NCBI GenBank assembly: GCA_938049125.1
Contig: CALICR010000202.1
Location: 1 to 13,743 of the forward strand
DNA length: 13,743 bases
Reading direction: 5' to 3'
From: an uncultured Clostridia bacterium
Lineage (GTDB): Bacteria; Bacillota; Clostridia; Oscillospirales; Oscillospiraceae
The notes beneath the pieces are model-generated. The model saw only the letters and a list, made by a program, of their open reading frames with translations. It did no database searches and was not told the DNA's origin. This document shows positions 6,843 through 13,743 of this stretch, piece after piece (within the stretch, counting starts at the first letter, position 1; each line of letters begins with the position of its first letter). The position numbers were made by a program, and so were the translations under genes.

Positions 6843-7100
6843 AATTTTAGTACAGATTGCATAGGAATGCAAGCGCGCAGATTCGTTTTTTGTTGATCCC
6901 CCGCAGAAATTCCCCCGCTGCTGTACTCTGAAACCGGTTTTCTCCTCTGCACGCAGCCGCGCCGCACGGCTTGCTGCGCGCGCTGCCCCCCGCTGTGGAT
7001 CCCCGCCCGCACGGCGCTCCGCCTTCCCCGACCCGGGAGACGTCCCGCCTCCGGCAAACCGGACGCGCCGGAACATGACATCAGATTTGGAGGTCACCGT

Positions 7101-8684
7101 ATGTACGACATTTTGATTCGGAACGGCACCATCATCGACGGCGCCAACAACGCCCCCTACCGCGCGGACGTCGCCATCGTCGGCGACGAGATTGTGAAGA
7201 TCGGGACCATCGACGAGCCTGCGGCCCGCGTCATCGACGCCGCCGGAAAGATCGTCACCCCCGGCTTCATCGACATCCACTGCCACTCTGACGCCATCGT
7301 CTTCCATGCAGAGAAGAACCCTCTGCGCCTGCGCCAGGGCTTCACCACGGAGCTGATCGGCAACTGCGGCATCTCCGCCGCCCCCGTCAACCCCAAGAAC
7401 CTGGAGCTGCTGAGCAAATACTGCAACCCCTTCTATTCGAATGTCCCGGTCCCCTACAACTGGACGTCCTACGGCGAGTACCTCGACCAGGTTGAGGCCA
7501 ACCACCCGATGCTGAACACCGCTGGCCTCGTGGGTCACGGCACCCTCCGCATCGCCGTCTCCGGCTTCGACGCCCGCCCATTGACGGCGGAGGAGATGGA
7601 GACCATGGACAACCTGTTGGCTGAGAGCATGGAGCAGGGCGCCTTCGGCCTCTCCTCCGGACTCATCTATCCCCCCGGCGTCTTCGCCAATCAGGACGAG
7701 ATGCTCCACCTGGCCCGGGTGGTCCAGGCTCACGGCGGTATCTACACCTCCCATATGCGCAGTGAGAGCAGCGAACTCGTCGAGGCCGTCCAGGAGATTA
7801 TCGACCTGGCTGACAAAACCGGAGTCAGCGTGGAGATTTCCCACCACAAGGCCCAGGGCATCAAGAACAAGGGCAAGCCGAAGGAGACCCTGCGCCTCAT
7901 CCACGAGGCCAACGCCCGCGGCCTGAACATTAACTGCGATGTCTACCCCTACAATGCCGCCAGCACCCAGTTCAGCGCCTGCCTGCCTCCCTGGGCCCTC
8001 GAGGGCGGCGTCGATAAGCTGGTCGCCCGCTGCTCCGACCCCGAGACCCGGGCGAAGATCATCGCGGACGTCAGGAACGAGAACCCCACCTACGAGAACT
8101 TCTTCCAGTACGCCGGCTCCTGGGACCGGGTGCTCATCAACGAGTGCAGCGTCAAGGCCTACGAGGGGAAGACCGTGCAGCAGATTGCTGAGGAGAACCA
8201 GACTGATCCCTACGAAATGGCCTTGGACATCATCAAGAACAGCGACAACAACGTCATGATGATCGTCTTCACCATGGATGAGGAGGACATCTCCCGCATT
8301 CTCCAGGATCCCTATTCCATCGTCTGCACCGACGGCTTCCCGGGTCTCGGGCCGTACCATCCCCGGTATACCGCTGCCTTTGTCCGCGTACTGGAGAAGT
8401 ACGTCAAGCAGGAGTACCTGCTCTCCCTCCAGCAGGCCATCCACAAGATGACCGGCATGCCCGCAAAGAAGATTGGCCTCAAGGATCGCGGCATCATCGC
8501 TGAGAACATGAAGGCCGATGTGCTCGTCCTCGACGTAGCAAAGCTCCACGACAACGCCGACTATGCGGCCTACAACGCCCTGGCCGACGGCATCGACTAC
8601 GTGCTCATTAACGGCCAGATTGCCGTGGATGACGGTGAATTCCGCAACATCTGCGTGGGCCGCGTGCTGCGCAACCAGAACTAA
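7101..8684 (+). CDS. N-acyl-D-amino-acid deacylase-like amidohydrolase
   Basis: This 527-residue cytoplasmic enzyme belongs to the amidohydrolase superfamily, D-aminoacylase group, whose members cleave the acyl group from N-acyl-D-amino acids. It opens with the usual small beta domain (YDILIRNGTIIDG). The metal and catalytic residues of the group are visible: His60 and His62 in DIHCHSD, Cys89 in GNCG (the bridging cysteine of D-aminoacylase), His218 in TSHMRSE, His248 in ISHHK and Asp411 in CTDG followed by His420 in YHPR. The C-terminus has the typical IDYVLINGQ near the end. The start has a GGAGGT site 6 bases upstream (7089-7094). It is the first gene of a set with a CyuA-like enzyme and a symporter. 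The exact substrate, including the acyl group and stereochemistry, cannot be read from the sequence. Confidence 0.88.
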   Translation: MYDILIRNGTIIDGANNAPYRADVAIVGDEIVKIGTIDEPAARVIDAAGKIVTPGFIDIHCHSDAIVFHAEKNPLRLRQGFTTELIGNCGISAAPVNPKNLELLSKYCNPFYSNVPVPYNWTSYGEYLDQVEANHPMLNTAGLVGHGTLRIAVSGFDARPLTAEEMETMDNLLAESMEQGAFGLSSGLIYPPGVFANQDEMLHLARVVQAHGGIYTSHMRSESSELVEAVQEIIDLADKTGVSVEISHHKAQGIKNKGKPKETLRLIHEANARGLNINCDVYPYNAASTQFSACLPPWALEGGVDKLVARCSDPETRAKIIADVRNENPTYENFFQYAGSWDRVLINECSVKAYEGKTVQQIAEENQTDPYEMALDIIKNSDNNVMMIVFTMDEEDISRILQDPYSIVCTDGFPGLGPYHPRYTAAFVRVLEKYVKQEYLLSLQQAIHKMTGMPAKKIGLKDRGIIAENMKADVLVLDVAKLHDNADYAAYNALADGIDYVLINGQIAVDDGEFRNICVGRVLRNQN

Positions 8685-8703
8685 CGGCAGAATTTTACCC
8701 AAA

Positions 8704-8709
8704 AAGGAG
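8704..8709 (+). promoter_or_regulatory. Ribosome binding site deciding the CyuA-like start
   Basis: AAGGAG lies 9 bases before the ATG at 8719 but only 3 bases before the in-frame ATG at 8713. Normal spacing favours 8719. Much longer upstream readings overlap the deacylase coding region and lack family similarity. Confidence 0.55.
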
Positions 8710-8718
8710 CGCATGACC

Positions 8719-9987
8719 ATGCATCCACTGACCAAGCTCATCCGGGCGGACATGAAGCCCGCACTCGGCGTGACGGAGCCGGGCGCCATCGCCTTTGCGG
8801 CGGCCAAGGCCCGCTCCTATCTGACAGGCCCGCTTGCGTCGGTCTCCGTGACCATGAACAGCGGCATGTACAAGAACGCCTTTACCTGCGGCATTCCCAA
8901 TTCCCGGCAGTTCGGCGCAGCCTACGCCGCCGCGCTGGGCGCGCTCGCCGGGGACGCCGCCCTGGAGCTGGAGGCGCTCCGCCATATCACCCCTGCGGAC
9001 AATGCGGCCGCCGCCGCGCTGGTGGAGGCCGGGAAGGTCACGGTCCGCGTCGGCGAGATCACGAGCCGGATCTACATCCGCGCCGTGGTCTCCGCCGGGG
9101 GCGGCACCGCCGCCGTCACCATCCGGGACAGCCACACCGGCATCACGAGGGTCGAGGTGAACGGAGAGACCCTGCTGGACCGCCCGGCGGCGGAGACTGC
9201 CGAGGATGAGGACAGCGCTGAAATTCACCGCTATGCCCTCGCGGACCTGCTGCGCTATGCGGAGACCGTGGACCCGGAGGAGCTGTCCTTCCTCCACGAG
9301 GCCTTCCGCGTCAACCTCGCCCTCTTTGAGGAGGGGCGCGGCAGCGACCGGCTCACGTTCCTGCCCGGCCTGCTGGCGGAAAACGGCGGAAACGTCTTCT
9401 CCGACGATGCACAGAAGACCGCCTCGCTGCTCTGCAACGGGGCCATCGAGGCCCGGGTGCTCGGCCTCAGCCGTCCCGCCATGAGCGTGACCGGCTCCGG
9501 CGCCCACGGGATCATCGCCACCCTGCCGCTCTACGCGGCGTCAAAGGTGGAGGGGCATTCCGACGAGGCGCTGCTCCGGGCCACGGCGCTGAGCGCCCTC
9601 GTCTGTATGTACATCAAGGAGTATTCCGGCAAGCTCTCCGCCTTCTGCGGCTGTGCCATCGCCGCCGGAACCGGCATGGCCTGCGGCCTCGCCCTGCTGC
9701 GGGGCGGCGACCTCGGTACGCTGGAGCGCGTCATCCGCAATCTGGCGGCCAGCATCACCGGCATGATCTGCGACGGCGGCAACGAGGGCTGCACCATGAA
9801 GGGCATCGTCGCCGTGGACGCGGCCTTCCGGGCCGTCTCCCTGGCCCTGCGCGGCATCGCCGTAGCCCCTGTCCACGGCATCTGCGCCGCGACCCCCGAA
9901 GCCACCATGCGCAACATGGGCCGCATCGCCTCCCCGGGCATGGTCGGCACCGAGAAAACCATGATCGAAATTTTGGAAGAAAAATAG
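8719..9987 (+). CDS. CyuA/YhaM (UPF0597) family protein, serine dehydratase alpha-like
   Basis: This 422-residue protein has the length of the UPF0597 family, which includes the iron-sulfur L-cysteine desulfidase CyuA (YhaM) and is related to the alpha chain of Fe-S L-serine dehydratase. These enzymes eliminate H2S or water to give pyruvate and ammonia. The C-terminal cluster region is recognisable: Cys310 and Cys312 in FCGCAIAAGTG, and Cys351 and Cys358 in MICDGGNEGC. The MSVTGSGAHGIIATLP segment (about 254-269) is also typical. The N-terminal motif usually written ALGCTEP is here ALGVTEP, with Val18 in place of the conserved cysteine. Activity as a desulfidase is therefore uncertain. The gene lies 34 bases after the deacylase and 14 bases before the YhdT-like gene, consistent with one operon. 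Confidence 0.85.
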   Translation: MHPLTKLIRADMKPALGVTEPGAIAFAAAKARSYLTGPLASVSVTMNSGMYKNAFTCGIPNSRQFGAAYAAALGALAGDAALELEALRHITPADNAAAAALVEAGKVTVRVGEITSRIYIRAVVSAGGGTAAVTIRDSHTGITRVEVNGETLLDRPAAETAEDEDSAEIHRYALADLLRYAETVDPEELSFLHEAFRVNLALFEEGRGSDRLTFLPGLLAENGGNVFSDDAQKTASLLCNGAIEARVLGLSRPAMSVTGSGAHGIIATLPLYAASKVEGHSDEALLRATALSALVCMYIKEYSGKLSAFCGCAIAAGTGMACGLALLRGGDLGTLERVIRNLAASITGMICDGGNEGCTMKGIVAVDAAFRAVSLALRGIAVAPVHGICAATPEATMRNMGRIASPGMVGTEKTMIEILEEK

Positions 9988-10001
9988 GAGGGATCCACCA
10001 A

Positions 10002-10337
10002 ATGGAAGCTGAAAAGAAACGCATCGATCCTGAGAGCAGAGACTATGATCTCAAAACCGACATCGAGGTAGACCCCCGCTTCAAAATCTGTCTCCGTGAA
10101 TTACTCATCAGCTTCGGCATCTTCATCGTCTTTGCTGCCGTCATGCTGTTCGTGATCTTTGTCGTGGGCGACGGAGACCCCCGGCAGTTCAATTACATCC
10201 TCGGGATGCCCGCCTGGTACTTCTGGGTGTTCGTGGTCTGCGCCGCGACGGCCGTAGTCGTCGCCCTGATCCTCGACAAGTTCTTCACCCACATGAGCCT
10301 GGAGTCCGTCGGCGACGTCGAAGAAAAGAAGAAATAA
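10002..10337 (+). CDS. Small YhdT-like (DUF997) membrane protein
   Basis: This 111-residue protein has a charged N-terminus of about 33 residues and two membrane helices at about 34-54 and 67-90. A charged tail ends EEKKK. The pattern of DPRFKICLRE before helix 1, a PAWYFWV segment before helix 2, then DKFFTHMSLE after it resembles YhdT/DUF997, a family commonly encoded next to PanF-type sodium symporters. That match, plus the PanF-like gene 33 bases downstream, supports the call. It may be an accessory subunit or assembly factor of the symporter, which is an inference. Its AGGAGGG site (9986-9992) overlaps the stop codon of the CyuA-like gene, suggesting translational coupling. Confidence 0.8.
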   Translation: MEAEKKRIDPESRDYDLKTDIEVDPRFKICLRELLISFGIFIVFAAVMLFVIFVVGDGDPRQFNYILGMPAWYFWVFVVCAATAVVVALILDKFFTHMSLESVGDVEEKKK

Positions 10338-10370
10338 GCGAAACGCTGTGACTGAATAGGAGGAATTCCC

Positions 10371-11867
10371 GTGGTAGTCTCTACATCGACCAAACTCGTT
10401 GTAATCATCGTCTTTGTCCTCTACACCGCGGCCCTGCTCGTGGTCGGCTGGCTCTACAAGAAAAAGCTCGACAAGCAGAAGGGTGAATTTACGGACAACT
10501 TCTATACCGGCGGCCGCGCCATGGGCGCGCTGCTCGTGGCCATGATGGTCGCAGCCGGCATCTGCTCGGCCGGCACCTTCGTTGGCTCCCCCGGTAAGAT
10601 TTACAGCGGCGGCCTCTCCTGGGCAGCCGTCGTCCCCGGCCAGATGCTCATGAATCTCATGGTCCTTGGTGTCATCGGCAAAAAGGTCGCCATCGTCTCC
10701 CGCCGCTCCAAGGTCTCGTCCTTCGTGGGCCTGCTCTTCGACCGGTACAACAACAATAAGCTCCTCGCCGTCATCTCCTCGCTGGTCCTGCTCGTCTTCG
10801 TCGGCTACTACACCGCGTCCCAGTTCATCGGCGGCGGCCGCCTCTTCGAGGTCATGACCGGCATCCCCTACTGGGTCGGCCTGTTGGCCTTCACCGTGGT
10901 CGTCATGGTCCTCGCCGCCTTCAGCGGCCTCCAGGGCGTCGCAGCGGCCACCGTCATTCAGGGCTGCGTCATGACGCTTGCCTGCTTCCTGCTCCTCTTC
11001 CTCGGCTTCGGCTACTGCGGCGGCGAGCAGGCGTTCCGCAACCTGGCGGAGCTGAACCCGGATCTCGTCTCCGGCAAGGCGCTCTACAGCCCCCTGATGG
11101 TCCTGAGCTACTTCCTGACCTTCGGCTTCTTCAACCCCGGCTATCCCCACGCCGTCATTGGCTGCATGTCCTACAACAGCACCCGCAAGATGAACACCGC
11201 CATCAAAATCGGCGTCGTCCTCGTCGCCGTGTGGAGCCTGAGCCTCTCGCTGCTGGCCGGTACCATCCGCAATGCATTCCCGGACCTGGCGGTCTCGGAC
11301 TACGCGCTGCCCACCCTGGCCGTGGCTGCCCTGCCCCACTGGGTCGCCGGTCTGACCCTTGCCGGCGTCGTCGGCGCCCTCCAGTCCACCGTCGGTACCA
11401 TGGTCATCGTCATGAGCGCCGCTGTCGTGAAGGACCTCTACCAGTCCGTCATCAAGCCCGATGCCTCGCCCAAGACCATGAAGAGCCTGACCACCGTTTC
11501 CACCATCGTCATCACGCTGGTCATCTTCGTCCTGTCCCTGACGCCCCCGGACAACCTCCAGAACGTCGTCATCTACGCCGTCGGCGGCATGGTCTCCGCC
11601 TTCTACATCCCCCTGATGCTGGGCCTCTACTGGATGCGGGCCAACGAATGGGGTGCGCTCGCCGGTATGGTCGGCGGCCTCGCCACCTACCTGCTCAACG
11701 GCATGGGCATCGTCAACTGGAAAATGGGCATGGAGCCCATCGTCATCGGCGTCATCGTCTCCCTGGTCCTGACCGTGGTGGTCAGCCTCCTGACGCCGAA
11801 GTCCCCCTACCGGATCATCGACACCTGGTTCGCCAGAAATCCGCAGTACATGAAGGACAAGGCCTGA
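10371..11867 (+). CDS. PanF-like sodium:solute symporter (SSS family)
   Basis: This 498-residue membrane protein has about thirteen hydrophobic segments and the SSS layout. The segment DNFYTGGRAMGALLVAM (about 42-58) and the following stretch (about 62-76) with ICSAGTFVGSPG match the first two core helices of sodium symporters. QFIGGGRLFEVMTGIPY (about 147-163) and the later VVKDLY segment resemble the pantothenate symporter PanF. The family drives uptake of small organic solutes with sodium. The start is GTG, chosen because an AGGAGG site at 10358-10363 has 7-base spacing. Because it is linked to a deacylase and not to coenzyme A genes, it more likely imports the substrate of the pathway than pantothenate; this is an inference. 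Codons are strongly biased to C in third position. Confidence 0.88.
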   Translation: MVVSTSTKLVVIIVFVLYTAALLVVGWLYKKKLDKQKGEFTDNFYTGGRAMGALLVAMMVAAGICSAGTFVGSPGKIYSGGLSWAAVVPGQMLMNLMVLGVIGKKVAIVSRRSKVSSFVGLLFDRYNNNKLLAVISSLVLLVFVGYYTASQFIGGGRLFEVMTGIPYWVGLLAFTVVVMVLAAFSGLQGVAAATVIQGCVMTLACFLLLFLGFGYCGGEQAFRNLAELNPDLVSGKALYSPLMVLSYFLTFGFFNPGYPHAVIGCMSYNSTRKMNTAIKIGVVLVAVWSLSLSLLAGTIRNAFPDLAVSDYALPTLAVAALPHWVAGLTLAGVVGALQSTVGTMVIVMSAAVVKDLYQSVIKPDASPKTMKSLTTVSTIVITLVIFVLSLTPPDNLQNVVIYAVGGMVSAFYIPLMLGLYWMRANEWGALAGMVGGLATYLLNGMGIVNWKMGMEPIVIGVIVSLVLTVVVSLLTPKSPYRIIDTWFARNPQYMKDKA

Positions 11868-11896
11868 CCGTTCCAGAGATTCTCTCTTTTCCAAAC

Positions 11897-11923
11897 GGGC
11901 GGCCCGGCGCATCCGGGCCGTCC
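11897..11923. other. GC-rich hairpin after symporter gene
   Basis: An 11-bp stem (11897-11907 with 11913-11923, one G-T pair; core GGCCCGG/CCGGGCC) with a CGCAT loop lies 29 bases after the symporter stop codon. No T-run follows. It may work together with the second hairpin at 11942-11969. Confidence 0.5.
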
Positions 11924-11941
11924 ACCCCCTATGCAGAAACA

Positions 11942-11969
11942 GCCCCGGCAGTCTCAGGACTGCCGGGGC
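11942..11969. terminator. Probable terminator between convergent symporter and clpC genes
   Basis: A perfect 12-bp inverted repeat (GCCCCGGCAGTC, TCAG loop, GACTGCCGGGGC) lies between two convergent genes. Only a short T-rich stretch follows on either strand, so it is a weak-tailed but very stable bidirectional hairpin terminator. Confidence 0.75.
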
Positions 11970-11989
11970 ATTTGCTGTATTGGGCACGA

Positions 11990-13743
11990 TCAGAGGGCCA
12001 GGAGCTGCACGGTCTCGCCCTCGCCGGTGAGGCGGAGCTTCGTGACCGGGTGCTCGAAGGTGTCAATGAGCTGTTCCGCGATGGGGTCCTCGATCTCGCG
12101 CTGAATGGTCCTGCGCAGGTTCCGCGCGCCGTAGGTGACGGAGTAGGACTTCTTCGTCAGCACATCCAGCACGGAATCATCCCAGCTGAGGCCGACGCCG
12201 CGCTCCTCAAGCACCTTCCGGAGGTCGCCCAGCATGATGGCGGCGATGCGTCGGAAGCTCTCCTCGGAGAGGCGGTTGAAGCAGATGATCTCGTCCACAC
12301 GGTTCAGGAACTCGGGCCGCAGGAACTCGCCCAGAGCCTTCATGGCCTTATCCTTGGACTGCTCGCTGAGGGTCCGGCCGAAGCCGACGGAGCCGTCCTT
12401 CCGATCGGACCCTGCGTTGGACGTCATGATGATGACGGTGTTCTCAAAGTTGACGGTGCGGCCCTGGGCATCGGTGATGCGGCCGTCGTCCAGGATCTGA
12501 AGCAGGATGTTCAGCACGTCCGGGTGGGCCTTCTCCAACTCGTCGAAGAGGATGACCGAATAGGGCTTGCGGCGGATCTTCTCCGTCAGCTGCCCCGCCT
12601 CGTCATAGCCGACGTAGCCCGGGGGCGACCCGATGAGCTTGGAGACCGAATGCTTCTCCATGTACTCGGACATATCCAGCCGGACCAGCGACTCCGTGGA
12701 GTCGAAGAGGTCGTCGGCAAGGCATTTCACCAGCTCCGTCTTGCCGACGCCGGTGGGGCCGACGAAGATGAAGGACACGGGGTGGCGCTTGACGGCGATG
12801 CCGACGCGGCTGCGCCGGATGGCCCGGGCCACGGCGGAGATGGCCTCGTCCTGGCCCACGATGCGGGCCTTCAGGCGCTCCTCCAGCTTCCGGAGCTGGT
12901 CGTACTCCTGGGCCTTGACCTTGCTGGCCGGGATCTTCGTCCAAAGCTCGATGATGCGGGCCAGGTTCTCAATGGTCAGCTTCGGCCTCGGCTCCGCCCG
13001 CAGGCCGGCGATCTCCCGGTCGAGCTGGAGGCTCTGGCTGCGCAGCTTGGCGATGCGCTCATAGTCCGGCGCATCGGTGCGCTCCTCCAGCATTCCCAGC
13101 TCCAGCTGGATGTCCGCCTTGTCCTTTTCCCGGGCGGCCAGCTCGTTGATGGTTTTGCTGTGGAGATTCACGTCGGAGCAGGCCTCGTCCAGGAGGTCGA
13201 TGGCCTTGTCCGGCAGGAAGCGGTCCGTGATATAGCGCTCCGAGAGGATGACCGTCTCCCGGGCGATCTCCGGCGAGATCTCCACGCCGTGGAACTGCTC
13301 GTAGTAGTGGGCGATGCCCCGCAGGATGGCCACGGCCTCCTCCACGGACGGCTCGTTGACCGTCACGGGCTGGAATCGGCGCTCCAGAGCGCTGTCCTTT
13401 TCGATATACTTGCGGTACTCCTTGAAGGTCGTCGCGCCGATGACCTGGACCTCGCCCCGGGAGAGGGCGGGCTTCAGGATATTCGCCGCGTTCATAGAGC
13501 CCTCGGCGTCGCCCGCGCCCACAAGGTTGTGGACCTCGTCGATGACAAGGATCACGTTGCCCAGCTTCTTGATCTCGGCGATGAGGCTCTTCATACGGCT
13601 CTCAAACTGGCCGCGGAACTGGGTCCCGGCCACCATGGCCGTCATATCGAGGAGGTAGATTTCCTTGTCCCGGAGCTTCTGGGGCACGGTCCCGGCGACA
13701 ATGCGCTGGGCCAGGCCCTCGGCGATGGCCGTCTTGCCGACGC
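11990..13743 (-). CDS. clpC: ClpC-type AAA+ unfoldase, N-terminus outside window
   Basis: The visible C-terminal 583 residues run in frame to the window edge, so the upstream N-domain is missing only because of the cut. The first residues VGKTAIAEGLAQRIV are the end of the D1 Walker A motif. Then follow a pore loop AGTQFRGQFE (about 38-47), the Walker B segment VILVIDEVHNL (63-73) and a short coiled middle domain (about 198-258), smaller than that of ClpB. D2 has Walker A GPTGVGKT (328-335), pore loop GYVG (375-378), Walker B VILFDE (396-401) and a VGF tripeptide (452-454), the expected ClpP-docking loop. The protein should unfold substrates for ClpP degradation. The VGF loop and the short middle domain favour ClpC over ClpB; a ClpA-like name is the main alternative. 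No mcsA/mcsB/ctsR neighbours are visible downstream. Confidence 0.93.
   Translation of the reverse strand, partial: VGKTAIAEGLAQRIVAGTVPQKLRDKEIYLLDMTAMVAGTQFRGQFESRMKSLIAEIKKLGNVILVIDEVHNLVGAGDAEGSMNAANILKPALSRGEVQVIGATTFKEYRKYIEKDSALERRFQPVTVNEPSVEEAVAILRGIAHYYEQFHGVEISPEIARETVILSERYITDRFLPDKAIDLLDEACSDVNLHSKTINELAAREKDKADIQLELGMLEERTDAPDYERIAKLRSQSLQLDREIAGLRAEPRPKLTIENLARIIELWTKIPASKVKAQEYDQLRKLEERLKARIVGQDEAISAVARAIRRSRVGIAVKRHPVSFIFVGPTGVGKTELVKCLADDLFDSTESLVRLDMSEYMEKHSVSKLIGSPPGYVGYDEAGQLTEKIRRKPYSVILFDELEKAHPDVLNILLQILDDGRITDAQGRTVNFENTVIIMTSNAGSDRKDGSVGFGRTLSEQSKDKAMKALGEFLRPEFLNRVDEIICFNRLSEESFRRIAAIMLGDLRKVLEERGVGLSWDDSVLDVLTKKSYSVTYGARNLRRTIQREIEDPIAEQLIDTFEHPVTKLRLTGEGETVQLLAL

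Larger units (their letters stand above)
6552..7100. other. Divergent regulatory region, LysR gene / deacylase operon
   Basis: This 549-base stretch contains no convincing gene. The LysR-proximal half (about 6590-6890) is AT-rich and holds the repeats and palindrome listed separately. The operon-proximal half (about 6900-7080) is GC-rich with C-runs and can form hairpins, notably 6953-6986. It would be a long untranslated leader if transcription starts near 6849. The deacylase ribosome binding site GGAGGT is at 7089-7094. I could not identify a clear promoter for the LysR gene. Confidence 0.7.

Noticed and set aside
6831..8807. Long open frame on the minus strand opposite the deacylase gene
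   Set aside because: It is a GC-rich antisense shadow of the well-supported deacylase gene, with no ribosome binding site or recognisable domain.
10101..11987. Long open frame on the minus strand opposite the symporter gene
   Set aside because: Its composition is dominated by Asp, Gly, Glu and His from antisense reading of C-ending codons in hydrophobic segments; the plus-strand symporter is clearly real.
13638..13687. Internal start of the Clp gene at 13687
   Set aside because: The frame continues upstream to the window edge and encodes the D1 Walker A motif, so the apparent start is only the first start-like codon inside a truncated gene.
1..13743. CRISPR array, tRNA or rRNA genes, insertion sequences, prophage genes
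   Set aside because: I saw no regularly spaced repeats, tRNA-like folds, transposase or phage proteins on reading the window; a dedicated RNA gene search could not be run.

Overview
The window looks like chromosomal DNA from a GC-rich Bacillota (Firmicutes), most plausibly a gut clostridium of the Oscillospiraceae type. The reasons are an hprK-murB-rapZ cluster, a four-cysteine ribosomal protein L28, a ClpC-type unfoldase, strong AGGAGG ribosome binding sites and near-consensus sigma-A promoters with 17-bp spacers. The genus is an inference; nothing in the window fixes it.

Left part (1-3010, minus strand): hprK (HPr kinase/phosphorylase), murB (peptidoglycan precursor reductase), rapZ (RNase adapter-type P-loop protein) and the first 20 codons of a further gene. 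hprK and murB each have a clear promoter. murB, rapZ and the partial gene are tightly packed and probably cotranscribed. A divergent AT-rich promoter region (2982-3072) separates hprK from rpmB (L28) on the plus strand.

Middle (3149-5633): rpmB ends in a strong intrinsic terminator. It is followed by an MFS transporter and an EamA/DMT-family exporter, both of unknown substrate. The EamA gene and the convergent LysR regulator share one bidirectional terminator that fills the whole space between their stop codons.

Right centre (5631-11867): a LysR-family regulator is divergent from a four-gene set: an N-acyl-D-amino-acid deacylase-like amidohydrolase, a protein of the CyuA/UPF0597 (serine dehydratase alpha-like) family, a small YhdT-like (DUF997) membrane protein and a PanF-like sodium:solute symporter. 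The 549-bp intergenic region holds a perfect 7-7-7 palindrome, a weak promoter and a GC-rich leader. The proposed reading is a regulated uptake-deacylation-elimination pathway for an N-acylated amino acid or a related compound. The CyuA-like protein has Val where the family normally has Cys in its GCTEP motif, so its chemistry is uncertain. This cluster is the best candidate for an undescribed system in the window.

Far right (11990-13743, minus strand): the C-terminal 583 residues of a ClpC-type AAA+ unfoldase, cut by the window edge.
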